Source: Liolophura sinensis | Taxonomy: Eukaryota > Mollusca > Polyplacophora > Chitonida > Chitonidae | Reading direction: 5' to 3' | Assembly: GCF_032854445.1 (NCBI RefSeq) | Contig: NC_088295.1 | Span: forward strand, 80,692,028 to 80,756,027 | DNA: 64,000 nt | Shown: one piece after another, positions 62,601 to 64,000 of the stretch | How the letters are laid out: every line of letters begins with the position of its first letter | How positions within the stretch are numbered: position 1 is the first letter of the stretch | Made by a program: the position numbers and the translations under genes | Notes under the pieces: generated by a model | The model's database searches: none | Seen by the model: the letters and a program-made list of their open reading frames with translations, nothing else | What the model was told of the DNA's origin: nothing

Positions 62601-64000
62601 TCACCGTATAGTGAATTGAAACCTGGTGTATGTCTTTATCATGGTGACTGATATATGAAGTTCGATTTTCAAGTCCCTTTGTACAATTTCAACAAAATTT
62701 TGGCCGTTTCCGGACTTTTTAGCAACACGAACTGACTTGAAACTTGATACATGGCTTTTAATATCATATATTTTTGACCATTTTTTTGGTTTTAGTCCAT
62801 TTTGCCTATATTTGACAAAATGCCAGCCGTTCTGACCTGCTTTGGTTGTGTTTTGTTCTGTCTTCACGTTTCCCCAGATTTAGAAAAAAAATACAAACAA
62901 CAAAAAAAGAAGAAAAAAAAAAACAGTTCATCGTATTGCATTATAACGTGATACATAGCTTAACCATTATAAGTTATAGATAACTTTGGGGATTCGGTCT
63001 GGTTTTTCATATTTTGTTTTATTGTGGACTTGAACATATCTTCAGTTATATTTCTGACGGCTCAAACCCGATGGGTTGCTTTCGCAATATTTCCAGAAAG
63101 CTCGTTTATTTTTTGATTTATTTGATGATTTGATGATACTCAGAGATTTTTCACTTACACGACGGAATTTAAGTTTGTTAACGTTGCATCGTTAAAAAAA
63201 AAATCTTGAAACGCCAATTAATCGCTGAATCAATCAATCAATCAATGTGTTACAGTTTAAGGTCAGTAGGTGTATTTCTAGCATTTGGCCCGCCTATTTT
63301 ACCTAAACAATATGACATCGATTTCTCCACAAATATAACAGAGGTCGACGCAATGAACAATTCATTACTTCGGGAATGGGGAATTAATTGCTGGCTATAG
63401 GCTGCATATGAGCGGAATGTGTATTTTTAGTGTATGACTGTTTCCTTGTGATTGTTTATGTCAGAACGAGTTCGGCCCTGGCTCAGCTGTACGGTACTAA
63501 GGCTACACTGGAGCACCACCACTTCAACCATGCCGTTATGATCCTGAACAGCGAGGTCAAGTTAAGCTCAGGAAACCAAAGTGGCGCTAAGGTAACTAGA
63601 TCCGATGTGATGTAGAGTTGTGTGTGTGTGGAATTAACGGTCTTCCCGGCCAGGAGCACCTGCTACCCACCGTCATCTGCTGCATTCATGTAGCAATGAT
63701 AAAATATGACTCCGTCATGCGTGCCAACATTTGTTCGGTCATGTCGCTAGCTATTTTGAATATTCCAGTTAACACCCGAACACTGAAGTTATTTTTAATC
63801 CAATCAACCTTGCTTTCATCGTTCACGCTCAAGTCATCAGTGGAAAGTAAAAATCTGTATGTAAAATCAGTAAGACTGCTTAATTAATTGTCTGTTTATT
63901 AATTAAAATTCTTCCCTCTTTCCACAGGGTAATAACATATTTGCTAACGTCAGCTCCGAGGAATACGTAGAGGTTATGAATATCCTGAAGCAGGCGATTC
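28834..64000 (+). CDS. PDE11A: PDE11-family cyclic nucleotide phosphodiesterase, 15 exons, 3'-incomplete
   Basis: Family knowledge: PDE11 hydrolyses both cAMP and cGMP and carries two N-terminal GAF domains. Seen: the joined exons (28834-29640, 50344-50499, 51223-51312, 52396-52533, 54252-54313, 56183-56297, 56619-56694, 57497-57564, 57994-58086, 58251-58301, 59781-59927, 60418-60525, 61354-61463, 63465-63591, 63928-64000) total 2221 nt, or 740 codons plus one base, with no stop and GT-AG at all 14 introns. Residues about 1-167 are the N-terminal region, 168-351 GAF-A, 352-540 GAF-B, and about 590 onward the PDEase domain with HNWRH (620-624) and HDLDH (660-664). The N-terminus separates PDE11 from PDE5/6: a leader with PKVEEWLD and DYFLRKAD, then RRSSLKEMR and [11 protein letters not shown] followed by SRVRLPRYP, as I recall from vertebrate PDE11A4. 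The C-terminal half of the catalytic domain, with the fourth metal ligand and the purine-clamp glutamine, is outside the window. It is the only confident gene here. Confidence 0.93.
31600..31880. repeat. Degenerate ~40-bp repeat
   Basis: Recurring GGACTGTAGAAGTGTAAAA and TTTTATAACCATAGTCT motifs at irregular spacing. Boundaries are uncertain. Confidence 0.5.
32018..32275. repeat. Degenerate ~57-bp repeat, about 4-5 copies
   Basis: Cores CATTTTCCACCATCTATTAG and ACTATCTAAGACCTGTTTGA recur about every 55-70 bp. Confidence 0.65.
34008..34052 (+). repeat. SINE-tail-like fragment with (AATC)n
   Basis: TTTTTTTGGGTACGACATG, AAATACC, then four AATC units. It resembles the SINE-A end but with an AATC tail. 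A similar (AATC)n run is at 63228-63246. Confidence 0.4.
35077..35119 (+). promoter_or_regulatory. E-box/CLEAR palindrome with YY1-like motif in intron 1
   Basis: GGTCACGTGACC (35077-35088) is a perfect 12-bp palindrome holding the USF/TFEB-type GTCACGTGAC site. AAAATGGCCGCC, similar to YY1 sites of housekeeping promoters, follows 19 nt later (35108-35119). Two further CACGTG sites are at 34704 and 34774. It may be an internal promoter in PDE11 intron 1; this is inference from motifs only. Confidence 0.3.
35652..35865 (-). mobile_element. SINE-A copy in PDE11 intron 1
   Basis: Long (TTTA)n tail, TTGATTGGTGTTTTACGCG, body motifs to CCAGCATGAGCTGGACTTGA, then truncated before the head. GTTTAATTTGA flanks it at 35641-35651 and 35866-35876. 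Confidence 0.85.
36663..37269 (-). pseudogene. Possible decayed coding sequence in PDE11 intron 1
   Basis: Different minus frames carry protein-like segments in order: [20 protein letters not shown] and [14 protein letters not shown] (37027-37269), then [20 protein letters not shown] and, after a stop, [16 protein letters not shown]. The frame changes suggest an old, broken gene copy or retro-insertion. The 167-codon frame at 36663-37166 overlaps it. Family unknown. Confidence 0.22.
36671..36758. mobile_element. MITE-like foldback of 88 bp
   Basis: CTGGGCCCTGTTTTACAAAG at the left end and the reverse complement of CTCTGTAGAATGGGTCCCAG at the right match at 15 of 20 positions. Short palindromic elements with GGGCCCTGTTT ends are, to my recollection, common in mollusc genomes. 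Confidence 0.4.
38695..39882. repeat. Satellite array: 44-bp monomers in 88-bp higher-order units
   Basis: Twelve contiguous 88-bp units start exactly every 88 bp from 38739 to 39794. Each is two related 44-bp monomers: one with CAGTCAGTTCTGTCAGCACC and CTTTGTGAGGTAGAAC, the other with GGTCAGTTCAGCTAGAACTG and TATTGTGAAGTAGAATACAT. Single monomers flank the array (one left, two right). It has no open frame and lies in intron 1. Confidence 0.95.
40167..40486. repeat. 32-bp minisatellite, about 10 copies
   Basis: Units such as CTTTTCACTAGATAGCTGCT plus GGACGTCGGGTA recur exactly every 32 bp from 40167. The array begins about 285 bp after the 44/88-bp satellite and is unrelated to it. Confidence 0.93.
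44985..45648. repeat. 60-bp minisatellite, about 11 diverged copies
   Basis: Core TATCGATTCATTGGATGTAT, GAAGAAATGAACAAATGC, AAATGAATGGAAAGTTTTTG. Copies near 45290-45530 are most alike and the edges are diverged. The 60-bp period keeps a minus-strand frame open (45353-45577), which is not a gene. Confidence 0.88.
50011..50082 (-). mobile_element. SINE-A fragment, decayed
   Basis: TGATTGATGTCAAACGCCCT, TTTTCACTTTTATGACGGC and GTGGTGGAGAG match the 3' third of SINE-A. The rest is lost. It lies about 260 nt upstream of PDE11 exon 2. Confidence 0.55.
50344..50499 (+). CDS. PDE11A: PDE11 coding exon 2: C-terminal half of GAF-A
   Basis: Codes residues 270-321 between TTGCCAG| and AAG|GTACGG, phase 0 at both ends. 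It starts [16 protein letters not shown] and contains LLCMPIR. It ends with a complete NKXnFX3DE cyclic-nucleotide GAF signature: N308-K309, F315 and D319-E320. Preserved motif residues suggest GAF-A can still bind cyclic nucleotide; that is inference from the family. Confidence 0.92.
51223..51312 (+). CDS. PDE11A: PDE11 coding exon 3: end of GAF-A and linker helix
   Basis: Codes 30 residues (322-351) from GTGTTTCAG| to AAG|GTGAAA, phase 0 both ends. The segment [20 protein letters not shown] is the last GAF-A strand and the helix that joins GAF-A to GAF-B, ending EYERNK as in vertebrate PDE11. Confidence 0.9.
51614..51860 (-). mobile_element. SINE-A copy in PDE11 intron 3
   Basis: Diverged near-full copy: TTTTATTGGAGTTTCACGCC, ATTTCACTTATGGAATGGTG, GAGAGGAAGCCAGCATGAGG, GGTGAGAGGCTATTGG and GGTCACCAAGGCCCC. 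On its own strand the head reads TGACCTAGTGGCTAAC, a third A-box variant. Confidence 0.82.
52396..52533 (+). CDS. PDE11A: PDE11 coding exon 4: start of GAF-B
   Basis: Codes residues 352-397 ([18 protein letters not shown], then [17 protein letters not shown]) from AATTTTCAG| to GAG|GTAAGA, phase 0 both ends. The KCERCSVLL block is very close to the vertebrate PDE11 GAF-B start. The frame stays open beyond the donor to 52707, so read-through could look like a longer ORF, but the splice site is strong. Confidence 0.92.
53830..53994. repeat. 165-nt near-perfect hairpin in PDE11 intron 4
   Basis: Arms 53830-53903 and 53921-53994 (74 nt each) pair without any indel, with 13 mismatches (about 82% identity) around a 17-nt loop. 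The strongest block is GTTGTCTGAGGTT. It could be a foldback element or a long hairpin RNA within the intron. Confidence 0.8.
54252..54313 (+). CDS. PDE11A: PDE11 coding exon 5: GAF-B, short
   Basis: A 62-nt exon (acceptor TTTTCATAG|, donor CTTAG|GTGAGT) coding residues 398-417 ([20 protein letters not shown]) plus two bases of Ser418. It enters in phase 0 and leaves in phase 2, which exon 6 restores exactly. The FTK-F motif matches the vertebrate PDE11 sequence at this point. A 165-nt hairpin ends 257 nt upstream. Confidence 0.85.
55015..55800. repeat. 26-bp minisatellite, roughly 30 diverged copies
   Basis: Unit like GCCTGAACAATCCTGCCCGA plus CAGTTA; neighbouring units at 55587-55640 show an exact 26-bp spacing. 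It lies in PDE11 intron 5. A minus-strand frame of 112 codons (55072-55410) is a by-product. Confidence 0.88.
56183..56297 (+). CDS. PDE11A: PDE11 coding exon 6: GAF-B core
   Basis: Starts after TCTCTATAG| with one base completing Ser418 and ends GAG|GTATGT in phase 0; residues 418-456. Contains [20 protein letters not shown] and QDPRFDPE, a clear match to the PDE11 GAF-B segment ending in AYQDPRFD. Confidence 0.92.
56619..56694 (+). CDS. PDE11A: PDE11 coding exon 7: GAF-B
   Basis: 76 nt from CACTTCAG| to ATTG|GTAAGG, phase 0 in and phase 1 out. Codes [18 protein letters not shown] and NNKFQII plus the first base of Gly482. It continues the exon 6 frame across E|TDKLTGF, as in vertebrate PDE11 (EADQISGF). 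Confidence 0.9.
57043..57250 (+). mobile_element. SINE-A copy, first of a tandem pair in PDE11 intron 7
   Basis: Head CTGTGGCCGAGGGAGTTAGC, CCACCAATGCGGTCGCC, then a body with a central deletion, CCTCCCACCATAATGCAGGC, TTGAGTATGGCGTAAAACAC and an (AAAT)n tail. Confidence 0.85.
57260..57449 (+). mobile_element. SINE-A copy, second of a tandem pair, 3'-truncated
   Basis: Head GGGGCTTCTGTGGCCGAGG, GCCTCCCACCAGTGGGATC, body TGATGGTCGTAG-like to CACCATAATGCTGGACGCC and TTGAGTAC. It lacks the final GGCGTAAAACACC and tail. It ends about 46 nt before the acceptor of exon 8. Confidence 0.82.
57497..57564 (+). CDS. PDE11A: PDE11 coding exon 8: GAF-B signature end
   Basis: 68 nt from TTTTTCCAG| to GAG|GTGAGA, phase 1 in and phase 0 out. 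Codes [17 protein letters not shown] and DDQLFE. The NKXnFX3DE motif appears as N488-R489, F495, D499-D500, that is K to R and E to D; vertebrate PDE11 GAF-B is likewise degenerate at K. A pair of SINEs ends about 46 nt upstream of the acceptor. Confidence 0.9.
57994..58086 (+). CDS. PDE11A: PDE11 coding exon 9: end of GAF-B and connecting helix
   Basis: 93 nt (31 codons), residues 505-535, from TACCCACAG| to GAG|GTGGGT. Codes [19 protein letters not shown] then [11 protein letters not shown], matching the vertebrate PDE11 end of GAF-B (FCGLGINNTIMYD, then KQSVALD). The donor region GTGGGTGAGT has a second GT four bases on; using it would shift frame, so the first is chosen. Confidence 0.92.
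58251..58301 (+). CDS. PDE11A: PDE11 coding exon 10: linker to catalytic domain
   Basis: 51 nt, residues 536-552 ([17 protein letters not shown]), acceptor GGTTTCAG|, donor AAG|GTAATG, phase 0 both ends. VLSYHA corresponds to the invariant start of the PDE11 inter-domain linker. Confidence 0.88.
59781..59927 (+). CDS. PDE11A: PDE11 coding exon 11: start of PDEase domain
   Basis: 147 nt (residues 553-601) from GGACTTAG| to GAG|GTGGGT, phase 0. Contains [33 protein letters not shown]. The FNDFSL and KIDYETL-type blocks are the usual N-terminal helices of the PDE5/6/11 catalytic domain. Confidence 0.92.
60418..60525 (+). CDS. PDE11A: PDE11 coding exon 12: catalytic HNWRH
   Basis: 108 nt (residues 602-637) from TTTTGCAG| to ACG|GTGAGT, phase 0. 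Reads [20 protein letters not shown] then [16 protein letters not shown]. His620 is in the position of the catalytic proton donor and His624 of the first metal ligand of class I PDEs. Confidence 0.95.
60973..61060. repeat. 22-bp tandem repeat, 4 copies
   Basis: GTGTGGTAGCTATATAAGCT plus GT repeated four times in intron 12 of PDE11. Confidence 0.85.
61354..61463 (+). CDS. PDE11A: PDE11 coding exon 13: metal-binding HDLDH
   Basis: 110 nt from GTGTTACAG| to AA|GTGAGT, phase 0 in and phase 2 out. Codes [15 protein letters not shown] then [14 protein letters not shown] plus two bases of Lys674. His660 and Asp661 are the class I PDE metal ligands, and [10 protein letters not shown] is the family signature. 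Confidence 0.95.
62196..62503. repeat. 21-bp pyrimidine-rich minisatellite in intron 13
   Basis: Unit like GTCTCCTCCCTCATCAACCT plus G, about 14 copies. Because 21 is a multiple of 3 and the unit lacks stops, two overlapping plus-strand frames (172 and 121 codons) and one minus frame stay open. Coding is not claimed. Confidence 0.88.
63113..63168 (-). mobile_element. SINE-A 3'-end fragment in intron 13
   Basis: TTGATTTATTTGATGATTTG, then ACTCAGAGATTTTTCACTTA and CACGACGG resemble the reversed tail and end of SINE-A. Confidence 0.45.
63465..63591 (+). CDS. PDE11A: PDE11 coding exon 14: [10 protein letters not shown] block with 12-residue extension
   Basis: 127 nt from TATGTCAG| to AAG|GTAACT, completing Lys674 and coding residues 675-716. 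Contains [19 protein letters not shown] and [10 protein letters not shown] as in PDE11, then 12 extra residues [12 protein letters not shown] before the next exon. A second in-frame donor, GAG|GTCAAG, with GT at 63556-63557, would remove exactly those 36 nt and restore the vertebrate-like SE|G junction. Confidence 0.9.
63928..64000 (+). CDS. PDE11A: PDE11 coding exon 15, truncated by the window edge
   Basis: Starts after TTTCCACAG| in phase 0 and is open to the last base: [18 protein letters not shown] then ILKQAI. This matches the vertebrate block GHNIFANLSSKEYSDLMQ. The exon and about the last fifth of the protein continue to the right. Confidence 0.92.

Noticed and set aside
28834-64000. 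Assignment to PDE5 or PDE6 instead of PDE11
   Set aside because: The N-terminal leader, the SLPPTS and SRVRLPRYP blocks and the [13 protein letters not shown] start fit PDE11 better than PDE5/6.

Overview
This 64 kb window is eukaryotic genomic DNA: A+T-rich by eye, mostly non-coding, with GT-AG introns, tRNA-derived SINEs and many minisatellites. The SINE types (tRNA-like heads, AAAT tails, a body preceding a TACGGCGTAAAACACC-type end) resemble dispersed repeats I associate with marine molluscs. The mollusc assignment is inference and no species is claimed.

One gene is clear: the plus-strand 5' part of a dual-specificity cyclic-nucleotide phosphodiesterase of the PDE11 family. Fifteen coding exons run from the ATG at 28834 to the right edge. 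Every junction is GT-AG and the phases join into one open frame of 740 codons plus one base. The order is: N-terminal region with two RRxS sites, GAF-A (exons 1-3), GAF-B (exons 4-9), linker, and the first half of the HD-type PDEase domain (exons 11-15). The HNWRH and HDLDH metal-site motifs are present. The C-terminal part, roughly the last 180-190 residues by comparison with human PDE11A, lies beyond base 64000.

Layout: 1-28585 is upstream DNA with no confident gene. It holds SINEs, a roughly 250-bp dispersed repeat family with four copies, minisatellites, an 890-bp element with 24-bp perfect terminal inverted repeats, and weak coding-like stretches at 7210-7635 (-) and 15327-15877 (-). 28586-29640 is the 5' UTR and first coding exon. 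29641-50343 is a 20.7-kb first intron with a satellite of 44-bp monomers in 88-bp higher-order units (38695-39882), a 32-bp minisatellite, a 60-bp minisatellite, SINEs, a cluster of CACGTG sites, and a possible decayed coding stretch on the minus strand near 37 kb. 50344-64000 carries exons 2-15 with shorter introns, including a 165-nt hairpin 257 nt upstream of exon 5, a 26-bp minisatellite, two tandem SINEs next to exon 8 and a pyrimidine-rich minisatellite in intron 13.

Points most worth a second look are the 12-residue insert with a competing donor at the exon 14/15 junction, the long unbulged hairpin, the 890-bp inverted-repeat element, the higher-order satellite, and the SINE family with perfect target-site duplications and interchangeable heads. 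No prokaryotic or viral system, CRISPR array, rRNA or functional tRNA gene was seen.
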